From positions 1-64,000 of the forward strand of contig NZ_JAMLDY010000013.1 of assembly GCF_024211255.1 (NCBI RefSeq): a stretch of DNA of 64,000 bases, in the 5' to 3' direction. The position numbers and the translations under genes were made by a program. This DNA is from Sphingomonas liriopis. GTDB taxonomy: Bacteria; Pseudomonadota; Alphaproteobacteria; Sphingomonadales; Sphingomonadaceae. Below the pieces are notes generated by a model. That model ran no database searches. It had not been told where the DNA came from and was given only the letters and a program-made list of their open reading frames with translations. Position 1 is the stretch's first letter, and each line of letters begins with the position of its first letter. Shown in pieces: positions 27,556-35,758 of the stretch.

Positions 27556-27600
27556 GGCCGGAAGATAGGTCGGGCAGGGCGGCTAGGCCAGCCCCCGCGG

Positions 27601-28677
27601 CTAGTCGGTCAGCCCGTGGACCAGCAGCAGCGCGACGAACGACAGCAATGCCGCCCAGGCGAAAACGAGCAGCACCGCCGTACGCCACAGCGCCGATCGC
27701 TTGCGTAAGCAATAGGCACCGCGCAACTGCCGGAACATGTGGATCGGCGGCACCAGCAGCACGGCGAGCGAGATCCAGCCGCCGCCCACCCCGACGACCC
27801 CCATCAGCATGAGCGCGATCACCATCAGCATCATGAAGGCGAGGCTGTAGGTGACGAAGATCGCATGGTCGTACAGCCCGAACCGCCGCCGCCACAGGAA
27901 CAGCAGCGCGACGAACGGCGTCGAGATGGGGATCAGCAGCCAGCTGTATTTGTACGCGCTGGTCTGCAGCTTGTAGAGCGCGAGGCCGGGATTCTTGTTC
28001 GCCTTGTCGAGGCCATGGTCGAGGCTCGCCCAGCCCGTCCTGGCCCGGGTGAAGGTGAAGCTCTGGTCGCCGTCGGCACCCGTCGTCTGCGTGTGCCTGA
28101 GCGCCGCGACGGTGGTGCGAAGCGTGGAGATCTCGGAATCGACCTCGCGCGTCGGCTGGCCCGCGGCGACGAGCGTGGCGCGTTTCGCCTGTGCCTTGTC
28201 GAGCGCGTCCTGCGCCTTTTCCGCGCCGCGCGCGAAGCCGACAATATTGCGGCTCATCGATTCGGGCGACACCGCCTCGGCGATGTCGCCGCCCAGCGCG
28301 CTGATCGTCGCGAACATCAGGAAGACGGTGAACAGGAAGATCGCCAGCGGCGACACGAACCGCGCGCGCTCGCCCGCGACGTAGCGGCGGGTGAGGTCGC
28401 CCGGGCGCCACACCAGCATCGGCAGCGTGCGCCAGATCTTGCCTTCGAAATGGAAGACGCCGTGCGCGATCTCATGCCCGATCGCGCCGATCGAGCGGTG
28501 GACGTGGCCGCTCTGCCCGCAGGCATGGCAATGCGCGCCGATCAGCCGCGTCCCGCAATTGAGGCACAATGCGCCACCGTGACCGTGATCCGTGGCGTTC
28601 CCGCCGTGCGGCTCCACCGCGCGCGCGGCGAGCGCACCGCTGATGACGTCCGCTGCTGCTGCGATATCCCCCGACAT
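27601..28677 (-). CDS. DUF3667-domain membrane protein with zinc ribbon
   Basis: A 358-residue protein. A zinc-ribbon motif (CLNCG...CHACG) is near residues 38-54, then the DUF3667 helix with HEIAHGVFHFEGKIWRTL and LVWRPGDLTRRYVAGERARFVSPLAIFLF near 80-115. After a polar, presumably extracytoplasmic segment (about 135-230) come four to five transmembrane helices. The function of DUF3667 is unknown. The frame stays open far upstream through proA on the other strand, but that part is noncoding; ATG 28677 is the sensible start, divergent from proA. Confidence 0.8.
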   Translation of the reverse strand: MSGDIAAAADVISGALAARAVEPHGGNATDHGHGGALCLNCGTRLIGAHCHACGQSGHVHRSIGAIGHEIAHGVFHFEGKIWRTLPMLVWRPGDLTRRYVAGERARFVSPLAIFLFTVFLMFATISALGGDIAEAVSPESMSRNIVGFARGAEKAQDALDKAQAKRATLVAAGQPTREVDSEISTLRTTVAALRHTQTTGADGDQSFTFTRARTGWASLDHGLDKANKNPGLALYKLQTSAYKYSWLLIPISTPFVALLFLWRRRFGLYDHAIFVTYSLAFMMLMVIALMLMGVVGVGGGWISLAVLLVPPIHMFRQLRGAYCLRKRSALWRTAVLLVFAWAALLSFVALLLVHGLTD

Positions 28678-28725
28678 GGGGTTGGACCCTAGCAAGCTCG
28701 TCTTCGTGGCGCGAGAGGGAACGGC

Positions 28726-30003
28726 ATGGTAACGAACGCCATGGCCGACGTAGAACATCCGACCGCATTGATCGCCGACATGGGCCGCCGCGCGCGCGCC
28801 GCTGCGCGGATAACGGCCGGGCTGCCGACCGCGGCCAAGGCCGCCGGACTGCGCGCGGCGGCGAGCGCGCTGCGCGCGGCGGAACCGGCGATCCTCGCCG
28901 CCAATGCGCGTGACATGGCGGCAGGCGCCGAACGTGGGCTGTCGGGTGCGCTGCTCGACCGGCTGAAACTCGATGCAGCGCGGATCGGCGGCATGGCGGC
29001 CGGAGTCGACGCGGTGGCGGCGCTCGCCGATCCCGTGGGGCAAACGATTGATCGCGCCGAGCGGCCCAACGGCCTGCAGCTTGCCCGGGTGCGCGTACCG
29101 ATCGGGGTTATCGGCATCATCTACGAATCGCGCCCCAACGTCACTGCGGATGCTGCGGCCCTGTGCGTGATGGCGGGCAATGCCGCGATCCTGCGCGGCG
29201 GCAGCGAGGCGGTGCACAGCAACCGCGCGATCCATGCCGCGCTCGTCGCCGGCTTCGCCGAAGCCGGACTGCCGGCGGATGCGGTGCAGCTGGTCCCGAC
29301 CACCGATCGCGCGGCGGTCGGTGCGATGCTCGCGGCGGACGGCGTGATCGACCTCGTCGTGCCCCGCGGCGGCAAGAGCCTCGTCGCGCGGGTACAGGCG
29401 GAGGCGCGCGTACCGGTGCTGGCGCATCTCGACGGCATCAACCACGTCTATGTCGATGCCTCCGCCGATCCTGCGATGGCACGCGCGATCGTCGTGAATG
29501 CCAAGATGCGGCGCACCGGTATCTGCGGATCGATGGAGACGCTGCTGATCGACCGCGGGTTCGGCGACGCCGCGGCGCTGATCGCGGCGCTGCGCGAGGC
29601 GGTGTGTGAGGTGCGCGGCGACAATCATGCCGCGGCAATCCTGCCGGGGATCGCGCTCGCCGACGACGCCGATTGGGACACCGAATATCTCGACGCCATC
29701 TGTTCGGTGGCGATGGTCGCCGGCATCGACCAGGCGATCGAGCATATCGCCGCGCACGGCTCGCATCATACCGACGCTATCGTTGCCGAGGATGCGGTCG
29801 TCGCCGAGCGGTTCCTCGCCGAGGTCGATTCGGCGATCGTGCTGTGGAACGCCTCGACCCAGTTCGCCGACGGCGGCGAGTTCGGGTTGGGCGCGGAGAT
29901 CGGCATCGCCACCGGCCGGCTGCATGCGCGGGGGCCGGTGGCGCTTGAAGGGCTGACGACGTACAAATGGGTCGGGCGCGGGACAGGGCAGGTGCGTGGT
30001 TGA
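28726..30003 (+). CDS. proA: Glutamate-5-semialdehyde dehydrogenase
   Basis: A 425-residue gamma-glutamyl phosphate reductase of the aldehyde-dehydrogenase superfamily, the second step of proline synthesis. It shows [21 protein letters not shown] near residue 125, [23 protein letters not shown], and the catalytic Cys in [14 protein letters not shown] near 268. ATG 28726 has gaggga just upstream. proB is not next to it; instead a toxin-antitoxin pair and nadD follow. Confidence 0.96.
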   Translation: MVTNAMADVEHPTALIADMGRRARAAARITAGLPTAAKAAGLRAAASALRAAEPAILAANARDMAAGAERGLSGALLDRLKLDAARIGGMAAGVDAVAALADPVGQTIDRAERPNGLQLARVRVPIGVIGIIYESRPNVTADAAALCVMAGNAAILRGGSEAVHSNRAIHAALVAGFAEAGLPADAVQLVPTTDRAAVGAMLAADGVIDLVVPRGGKSLVARVQAEARVPVLAHLDGINHVYVDASADPAMARAIVVNAKMRRTGICGSMETLLIDRGFGDAAALIAALREAVCEVRGDNHAAAILPGIALADDADWDTEYLDAICSVAMVAGIDQAIEHIAAHGSHHTDAIVAEDAVVAERFLAEVDSAIVLWNASTQFADGGEFGLGAEIGIATGRLHARGPVALEGLTTYKWVGRGTGQVRG

Positions 30004-30034
30004 TGCCGTGATATGACCGGCGTAGAGTAATCGA

Positions 30035-30289
30035 ATGAACGCACCGGTTTCGATCGTCGCACCGCTCGATCCTGCCACGCTGGCGCTGGTCCAGGAGATC
30101 GCGCAGGCACGCGGCATCAGCGGTGAGGTCTTCGCTGCCGACGCGATCCGGGAGGCGGCCGAACGCGAGGTCGAGTGGCGGGCCTTCGTGCAGGAGGGCA
30201 TCGATTCCGCCGACCGCGGTGAGTTGATAAGCCAGGAAGACATGGAGGCGTGGTTCGAGGAGCGTGTGGCGGCCCGGCGCGGGGCATGA
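30035..30289 (+). CDS. ParD/CopG-like antitoxin
   Basis: An 84-residue protein. The first 45 residues look like a ribbon-helix-helix DNA-binding domain (LDPATLALVQEIAQARGIS, then a helix with ADAIREAAER). The acidic C terminus (GIDSADRGELISQEDMEAWF) resembles ParD-type toxin-binding tails. Its stop overlaps the start of the ParE-like gene by ATGA. It would neutralise the toxin and repress the pair. The subfamily is uncertain. Confidence 0.78.
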   Translation: MNAPVSIVAPLDPATLALVQEIAQARGISGEVFAADAIREAAEREVEWRAFVQEGIDSADRGELISQEDMEAWFEERVAARRGA

Positions 30290-30573
30290 CGCGCGCCAGA
30301 TGGACGCGGCGGGCGCGGGCGGACCTGTCGCGGATCGATGATTTCAACGTTCGGAACGATCCGGCCTTCGCCGATGCCGTCGGTCGTGCCGCCATTGCCG
30401 CGGGCGACTTTCTGGCCGAATTTCCCCATGCCGGTTCGATGTTGGACGACGGCGAGCGCAAATGGCGTGTCCCGCATACCGACTATATCCTCGTCTATCG
30501 GGTGACGAATGGCGACGTGGAAATCCTGCGCGCCTATCACGGGCGCGAGGATTGGCGGCGGCGCAGGCTGTGA
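30286..30573 (+). CDS. RelE/ParE-superfamily toxin
   Basis: A 95-residue toxin of the ParE/RelE fold: an N-terminal helix starting RARWTRRARADLSRID, the AAGDFLAEFPHAGSML segment, and the C-terminal strands YILVYRVTNGDVEILRAYHGRE, where a Tyr-Arg and terminal His pattern is typical. ParE members poison gyrase and RelE members cleave mRNA; the sequence cannot decide which. ATG 30286 overlaps the antitoxin stop. Its own stop overlaps the GTG of nadD. Confidence 0.8.
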   Translation: MTRARWTRRARADLSRIDDFNVRNDPAFADAVGRAAIAAGDFLAEFPHAGSMLDDGERKWRVPHTDYILVYRVTNGDVEILRAYHGREDWRRRRL

Positions 30574-31178
30574 CCCCCACCGGCCTGCTCGGCGGATCGT
30601 TCAACCCCGCGCATCGCGGGCACCGTGGGATCACGCTCGCCGCGATCCGTGCGCTCGACCTCGACGAGGCGTGGTGGCTGGTGTCGCCGGGCAATCCGTT
30701 GAAGGCCGGCGCGTCCGACATGGCGCCGCTCGCCGCCCGGCTCGCCTCGGCGAAGCGGCAGGCGCGCCGCGCGCCGATCCGGGCGACGGATATCGAGGCG
30801 CAGCTCGGCACCCGCTATACGCTCGACACGCTGCGCAAGCTGCAGCGGCGCTACCCGAAACGGCGCTTCATCTGGCTGATGGGCGCGGACAATCTGGCGC
30901 AATTCCATCGCTGGCGGGGATGGCGTGGAATCGCGCGCACGATGCCGATTGCGGTCATCGCGCGTCCGGGGTATGACGACGACGCCCTCGCGAGCGTCGC
31001 GATGGGTTGGCTGCGGCGTTTCCAACGGCCCGCAGACCAGGCGAAACATTGGATGACGTGGAGTTTGCCGGCCCTCGTGCTGCTGCGCTTCCGCCCCGAC
31101 CCGAGTTCCGCCACCGCGGCCCGCGCGGCCGATCCCGACTGGCACCGGCACAGCGCCGGCCCGGCAACCCAGGAGTAA
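30570..31178 (+). CDS. nadD: Nicotinate-nucleotide adenylyltransferase
   Basis: A 202-residue NadD that converts nicotinate mononucleotide and ATP to deamido-NAD. It shows the nucleotidyltransferase opening GLLGGSFNPAHRGHRG (the HxGH motif as HRGH), WLVSPGNPLK near residue 36, and WLMGADNLAQFHRW near 105. The C-terminal SSTxIR-type motif is altered to SSATAAR, and the protein is a little short there. GTG 30570 overlaps the toxin stop (GTGA). nadB is also in this window but far away. Confidence 0.92.
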   Translation: MTPTGLLGGSFNPAHRGHRGITLAAIRALDLDEAWWLVSPGNPLKAGASDMAPLAARLASAKRQARRAPIRATDIEAQLGTRYTLDTLRKLQRRYPKRRFIWLMGADNLAQFHRWRGWRGIARTMPIAVIARPGYDDDALASVAMGWLRRFQRPADQAKHWMTWSLPALVLLRFRPDPSSATAARAADPDWHRHSAGPATQE

Positions 31179-31180
31179 CC

Positions 31181-31588
31181 TTGGCGAGTACCCCCCATGC
31201 CGTGCGACCGGCCGACCCCGCGGAGGTCGAGGCGCTGCGCCGGCTCATCTTGGCGTCGCTCGACGACGATCAGGCGGAAGAGGTGATCTCGATCCCGCTC
31301 GCCGGCAAATCGTCGATCGCCGACCATATGGTGATCGCCAGCGGCCGTTCGACGCGGCAGGTCGCCAGCATGGCGCACAAGATCGCCGAGAAGGTGAAGG
31401 CCGAATTCGGCCGCAGCGTGCGGATCGAGGGGCTGCAGACCGCCGACTGGGTGCTGATCGACGCCAACGACGTCATCGTCCACCTGTTCCGGCCCGAGGT
31501 GCGCACCTTCTACAACCTCGAGCGGATGTGGCAGTTCGGCGATACCGTCTCGTCGTCGCTGAAGCCGCTTCCCACCCCCGAGGCGTAG
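31181..31588 (+). CDS. rsfS: Ribosome silencing factor RsfS
   Basis: A 135-residue RsfS/Iojap protein that binds ribosomal protein uL14 and blocks 50S-30S joining during starvation. The family core LDDDQAEEVISIPLAGKSSIADHMVIASG, then the QTADWVLIDANDVIVHLF region and FRPEVRTFYNLERMW are all clear. The start is TTG 31181, placed by a strong aggag five bases upstream; no ATG fits. The nadD stop lies inside this ribosome-binding site region, so the genes are coupled. Confidence 0.93.
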   Translation: MASTPHAVRPADPAEVEALRRLILASLDDDQAEEVISIPLAGKSSIADHMVIASGRSTRQVASMAHKIAEKVKAEFGRSVRIEGLQTADWVLIDANDVIVHLFRPEVRTFYNLERMWQFGDTVSSSLKPLPTPEA

Positions 31589-31603
31589 ATCCTCCTCCAC
31601 ATC

Positions 31604-32011
31604 GTGGCGCGTGGGAAGATCGGGCGCTCGCCCGAGGCGGAGCTGGTGGCACGCTATCTGAAGAGGATCGCCTGGCCGACGCGCGTCACCGAATTGCCCG
31701 ACACCGGCGGCAAGCCGCCCGCGCTCGACGCGCAGACGATCCGCGTGATGCTCGACGAGACGGGCGAGGTGCTGGGGTCGGTCGACTTCGCGCGCCGGCT
31801 GGAGCGCTGGCGCGACACCGGCACGCGCGAGGTGCGCTTCCTGATCGGCGCGGCGGATGGCTTCGGCGATGTCGAGCGGGCCGAGGCGGACCTGCTGCTG
31901 TCGTTCGGGCGGGCGACCTGGCCGCACATGCTGGCGCGGGCGATGCTGGCCGAGCAATTGTTCCGCGCGACCGCGATCCTGGCGGGGCATCCGTATCATC
32001 GGGAGGGGTGA
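31604..32011 (+). CDS. rlmH: 23S rRNA (pseudouridine1915-N3)-methyltransferase RlmH
   Basis: A SPOUT-class methyltransferase acting on helix 69 of 23S rRNA. The start region ARGKIGRSPEAELVARYLKRI, FLIGAADGFG near residue 82 and the trefoil-knot end with LSFGRATWPHMLARAMLAEQLFRA are canonical. From GTG 31604 it has 135 residues. Homologues start about five residues earlier, and here those codons read ATC-CTC-CTC-CAC-ATC from 31589, preceded by gagg. Either the protein begins at GTG with a trimmed first strand or ATC 31589 serves as a rare start. Confidence 0.92.
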   Translation: MARGKIGRSPEAELVARYLKRIAWPTRVTELPDTGGKPPALDAQTIRVMLDETGEVLGSVDFARRLERWRDTGTREVRFLIGAADGFGDVERAEADLLLSFGRATWPHMLARAMLAEQLFRATAILAGHPYHREG

Positions 32012-33270
32012 TGGCTGGCATCTCGCGCTCACCCTCACCCCTCGCCGCCTTCGGCGTCTTTCCCCTCTCCCGCTGGGAGAGGGGAGGAGCGGCGCAGCCG
32101 CGGAGGGGTGAGGGTGCGCGCGTCGCACTGTGTTGTCTCGCTCTCCTCGCCCTGACCCTCCCCGCGCAAAGCCAGACGCTCACCGACCAGCGCCAACGCC
32201 TCGCGACCGCCAAGCGCGACGCCGCGGTCGCCGCGCGCAAGGCGGACGCGCTCGCCCGCAACGCCGCCGCCGAACGCGATGCCGCAGACACGGCGCGCGC
32301 GCAGGAGGCCGCGCTCGCCGCCCGCGTCGCCGCCGCCGAAGCCAACCTCGCCGCCGCCCGCGCGCGCCAGGGACTCGTCGCGCGGTTGCTCGCCGACCAG
32401 CAGACGCGGCTGGGCGCGCAGCAGGCGCCGGTCGCGCGGCTGCTCGCCGCGCTGACCGCGCTCGCCCGGCGGCCGGCGGTGGTGGCGATCGCGCAGCCGG
32501 GTTCGGTCGACGACCTCGTCCACGTCCGCGCGGTGCTCGGCGGCGCGCTGCCGGTGGTGCGCGCGCGAACCGATGCGGTGCGGCAGGATATCGCACGCAC
32601 CCGCGAGCTGCAGGCCAGTGCCGAAGTCGCCGCCACGGCGCTGCGACAGGGGCGGGCGCGGCTCGACGCGGATCGGCTGGCGCTCGCGCAACTGGAGGCG
32701 TCGCACCGCCGCCGCGCGCAGGCGCTCGGTCGCGATGCGATGAGCGAATCGGATCGCGCGCTGGCGCTCGGCGAACGCGCGCGCGACCTGCTCGACTCGC
32801 TCGGCGAGGGCGATGCGGCGCAGGCGACCGCCGCCGATCTCGCGCGCCTGCCCGGCCCGCTGCCGCGCCCGCTCGCGCCGGGCGCAACGCCGCCGGTGCC
32901 GGTCGCGGGCGTCTATCGCCTGCCGGTGCGCGGGCGGCTGGTCACCGGGCTCGACGAGATTTCGGAAAGCGGCGTGCGCTCGCGCGGGCTGACTTTCGCC
33001 GTCGCCGCCGGCGCGCCGGTGACCGCGCCGGCGGCGGGGCTGGTCCGCTATGCGCGGCCGTTCCGCGGCTATGGCAGCATCGTCATCATCGACCATGGCG
33101 ACGGCTGGACCAGCCTCGTCACCGGGCTCGCCGCGACGCAGGTCGCCGCCGGGCAGCGCATTGCGGCGGGGGCAGCGCTCGGTACCGCGGGCAGCGGCGA
33201 GGACCCGCGCATCACCGTCGAGCTGCGCCGCCGCGGTCGTCCGATCGACATCGTTGCTTTGCTCGGCTGA
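32011..33270 (+). CDS. EnvC-like murein hydrolase activator with a repeat inserted in the signal-peptide region
   Basis: A 419-residue protein with two long coiled-coil segments (about residues 55-150 and 180-275, very Ala/Arg rich) and a C-terminal LytM/M23-like domain (about 305-415: GLTFAVAAGAPVTAPAAGLV, YGSIVIIDHGDGW). The HxxxD and HxH zinc ligands of active LytM enzymes are absent, as in EnvC, so it should activate amidases during division rather than cut peptidoglycan. Residues about 6-36 come from a family C repeat. Without them, MAGIS joined to RVALCCLALLALTLPAQSQ would be an ordinary signal peptide. ATG 32011 overlaps the rlmH stop (TGATG), with gggagggg upstream. Confidence 0.85.
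   Translation: MAGISRSPSPLAAFGVFPLSRWERGGAAQPRRGEGARVALCCLALLALTLPAQSQTLTDQRQRLATAKRDAAVAARKADALARNAAAERDAADTARAQEAALAARVAAAEANLAAARARQGLVARLLADQQTRLGAQQAPVARLLAALTALARRPAVVAIAQPGSVDDLVHVRAVLGGALPVVRARTDAVRQDIARTRELQASAEVAATALRQGRARLDADRLALAQLEASHRRRAQALGRDAMSESDRALALGERARDLLDSLGEGDAAQATAADLARLPGPLPRPLAPGATPPVPVAGVYRLPVRGRLVTGLDEISESGVRSRGLTFAVAAGAPVTAPAAGLVRYARPFRGYGSIVIIDHGDGWTSLVTGLAATQVAAGQRIAAGAALGTAGSGEDPRITVELRRRGRPIDIVALLG
32024..32122. repeat. Family C palindromic repeat inside the envC-like coding region
   Basis: Inverted arms 32024-32043 and 32103-32122 (one mismatch) enclose a ctctcccgctgggagag hairpin. The unit starts about five codons after the ATG and is translated in frame ahead of the hydrophobic core of the signal peptide. 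Confidence 0.9.
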
Positions 33271-33370
33271 TCGCCCGCCCGAAGTCAGCCCGCGTTCAGC
33301 GTCGCTGCGCTTTGCTCGGGCACGGAAAGACGCTAAACACGTGGGGTTTCCCCGCCTTTCAGGACATTCG

Positions 33371-34735
33371 ATGGCCCGTCCGCTGCTTACCGCGACTGCA
33401 ATCCTCGGCTCGCTGTCCCTGATCCCGCTCGCGACGCAGGCGATGGCGGCGGTCGACACCGACACCTATCGCGAATTCGACCAGTTCCTCGACGTCTTCA
33501 ACCGGATCAAGGCGGACTATGTCGACAAGGTCGACGACAAGGCGCTCATCAAGGGCGCGATCCAGGGGATGCTGCAAAGCCTCGACCCGCATTCGAGCTA
33601 CGTCGACGCGCTCGACTACGACAATCTGCGCATCCAGACGGAAGGGAATTACGGCGGCCTCGGCCTGACCGTCCAGATGGAAGACGGCGCGGTCAAGGTC
33701 GTCGCGCCGCAGGAGGACACCCCGGCGTATCGCGCGGGCGTCAAGTCGGGCGATTATATCACCCATATCGACGGCAAGCTGATCTACGGCGAGACGCTGG
33801 ACGAGGCGATCGGCCTGATGCGCGGCAAGCCGGGTACGAAGATCAGCCTGACGCTGGTCCGCCCCGGGCAGGACAAGCCGGTCGAGGTGACGATGAACCG
33901 CGAGGTCATCATCCAGCGACCGGTGAAATGGGAAGTCCGCGGCGACGTCGGCTATATCAATATCAACACCTTCTCGGAAAATACCGGCGCCGACACGCGC
34001 GCGGCGATCATGGCGATCGACAAGAGCCTCGGCCACCGGCCCTTGGGCTATGTCGTCGACCTCCGCGACAATGGCGGCGGACTGCTGACGCAGGCGATCG
34101 CGGTCAGCGACGCCTTCCTCGACCATGGCGAGATCGTCTCGCAGCGCGGCCGCGAGAAGTCGGATATCGAGCGCTATTTCGCGAAGCCGGGCGACGACGC
34201 GCACGGCCTGCCCGTCGTGGTATTGACCAATCCCGGCACCGCGTCGGCGTCGGAGATCGTCGCGGGCGCGCTGCAGGACCATCACCGCGCGCTGGTGATG
34301 GGCGAGCGCAGCTTCGGCAAGGGATCGGTGCAGACGCTGCTCCAGCTCGGCCCGCAGACCGCGCTGCGGCTGACCACCGCGCGTTACTATACGCCGTCGG
34401 GACGCAGCGTGCAGGAAGGCGGGATCGAACCCGACATCCGCGTGCCGCAGATCAGCGACCCCGACCTCAAGACGCGCCCCGTCTTCCGCGAGGCCGATCT
34501 GCGCCGCCATCTCATCAACGAGGTGAAGGCGGACAACAAGATCCTCGAGGAAGACACCAAGGACGATCCGCGCTTCGCGATGACCCCCGACCAGCTGAAG
34601 AAGCAGGGCATCGACGACTTCCAGCTCTATTACGCATTGAAGACCGTCGCGCGGCTCGGCGGCGCGGCGCAGGTCGCGGCGGCGACCCGGCCGCGACCGT
34701 CGCCGACCGCCGCGACGCCGCCGGCGCGCCAATGA
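33371..34735 (+). CDS. Carboxy-terminal processing protease (S41 family)
   Basis: A 454-residue CtpA/Prc-type periplasmic serine protease. It has a signal peptide (residues 1-26, ending QAMA), then LDPHSSYVDA, a PDZ domain (about 85-170: GGLGLTVQMEDGAV, GVKSGDYITHIDG), and the protease core with VVDLRDNGGGLL. The nucleophile is the second Ser in NPGTASASEIV and the general base is Lys in GERSFGKGSVQT. The 100-base gap before it has an agga ribosome-binding site but no repeat. The EnvC-like gene upstream suggests an envelope or division context. dsbB follows with an ATGA overlap. Confidence 0.93.
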   Translation: MARPLLTATAILGSLSLIPLATQAMAAVDTDTYREFDQFLDVFNRIKADYVDKVDDKALIKGAIQGMLQSLDPHSSYVDALDYDNLRIQTEGNYGGLGLTVQMEDGAVKVVAPQEDTPAYRAGVKSGDYITHIDGKLIYGETLDEAIGLMRGKPGTKISLTLVRPGQDKPVEVTMNREVIIQRPVKWEVRGDVGYININTFSENTGADTRAAIMAIDKSLGHRPLGYVVDLRDNGGGLLTQAIAVSDAFLDHGEIVSQRGREKSDIERYFAKPGDDAHGLPVVVLTNPGTASASEIVAGALQDHHRALVMGERSFGKGSVQTLLQLGPQTALRLTTARYYTPSGRSVQEGGIEPDIRVPQISDPDLKTRPVFREADLRRHLINEVKADNKILEEDTKDDPRFAMTPDQLKKQGIDDFQLYYALKTVARLGGAAQVAAATRPRPSPTAATPPARQ

Positions 34736-35214
34736 CCCGCGACGAACGCCTCGCGCGCGTCCTCGCGCTGCTGTTGCCCGCCGCGCTGCTCGCCGGCGCG
34801 TGGGGATCACAGCTGCTCGGCCACCTCTATCCGTGCGAGATGTGCCATTGGCAGCGCTGGCCGCATTATGCCGCGCTGCCGTTCGCATTGCTCGCCTTCG
34901 TCGTGCCGCAGCGGAGCATTGCCAAGGCGTTCACGATCCTCGCCGCGCTGCTGATCGCGGTCTCGGGGGCGATCGGCGTCGCGCATGCCGGGGTCGAATA
35001 TCATTGGTGGAACGGCTTCACCGCCTGCACGCAGACGGTGAACCTGCGCGGGCTCGACGGTGCGGCGCGGCTCGAGGCGCTGATGCACGCGCCGATGGTC
35101 CGCTGCGACGCCCCGCAATGGACGCTGGCGGGGATTTCACTCGCCGGGTTCAACGCGATCCTTTCGCTCGGCGGCGCGGGCCTTATCTTGTGGCTGATGA
35201 GGAAAGCGCGATGA
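34732..35214 (+). CDS. dsbB: Disulfide bond formation protein DsbB
   Basis: A 160-residue, four-helix membrane protein. It has the two periplasmic cysteine pairs expected of DsbB: Cys35-x-x-Cys38 in LYPCEMCHWQRWP, and Cys99 with Cys125 in the second loop. It reoxidises DsbA-type proteins and passes electrons to ubiquinone. The stop of the protease and the start of coq7 both overlap it (ATGA), placing it next to a ubiquinone-synthesis gene. Two DsbA-like proteins are encoded at 47.4-48.9 kb. Confidence 0.9.
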   Translation: MTRDERLARVLALLLPAALLAGAWGSQLLGHLYPCEMCHWQRWPHYAALPFALLAFVVPQRSIAKAFTILAALLIAVSGAIGVAHAGVEYHWWNGFTACTQTVNLRGLDGAARLEALMHAPMVRCDAPQWTLAGISLAGFNAILSLGGAGLILWLMRKAR

Positions 35215-35747
35215 GCGGCTGGCGACCCGGCGACCGGCGCGAATCGACCCGCGCGATGGTGCGCGTCGATCAGGCGGGCGAATATGGTGCGACGCGCATC
35301 TATGCGGGGCAGCTCGCCGTGTTCGGCGACCGCCACCCGGCAAGCCGCGCGATCCATCATATGGCGGTGCAGGAGGAGCGTCACCGCGCCTTCTTCGACC
35401 GGATGATCGCGGAGCGCGGCGTGCGGCCGACGCTGTTCCAGCCGTTCTGGGACAAGGCGGGCTTCGCGCTGGGCGCGATCACCGCGGCGATCGGCCCCAA
35501 TGCCGCGATGGCCTGCACCGCGGCCGTCGAAACCGAGATCGACAAACATTACCAGCACCAGCTGGATACGCTTGGGCCCAGCGATCCCGAACTGTCGGCG
35601 GCGATTCGAGATTTCCAGGCCGAGGAGCTGGAGCATCGCGACCATGCGCTCGCCAACGGCGCCGAACAGGCGGTCGGCTATCCGGTATTGAGCGGTCTCA
35701 TCCGGCTGGGCTGCAAGGTGGCGATCGCGGCGGCGAAGCGAATTTGA
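35211..35747 (+). CDS. coq7: Ubiquinone hydroxylase Coq7 (demethoxyubiquinone hydroxylase)
   Basis: A 178-residue di-iron protein that hydroxylates 2-polyprenyl-3-methyl-6-methoxy-1,4-benzoquinol in ubiquinone synthesis. The iron ligands of the repeated EXXH arrangement are visible: VDQAGEYGATRIYAGQ, VQEERHRAFF, AAVETEIDKHY, and AEELEHRDHA. Start ATG 35211 overlaps the dsbB stop. Confidence 0.93.
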   Translation: MSGWRPGDRRESTRAMVRVDQAGEYGATRIYAGQLAVFGDRHPASRAIHHMAVQEERHRAFFDRMIAERGVRPTLFQPFWDKAGFALGAITAAIGPNAAMACTAAVETEIDKHYQHQLDTLGPSDPELSAAIRDFQAEELEHRDHALANGAEQAVGYPVLSGLIRLGCKVAIAAAKRI

Positions 35748-35758
35748 GAGGATTTGTC

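Noticed and set aside
27556..28725. FMN riboswitch upstream of the riboflavin genes
   Set aside because: I looked for the conserved RFN-element segments before ribD and before the DUF3667 gene and found none; the gaps are too short.
28678..30540. A 979-codon minus-strand frame extending the DUF3667 gene upstream
   Set aside because: The extension is antisense to proA and the toxin-antitoxin genes. The DUF3667 protein has a natural start at 28677.
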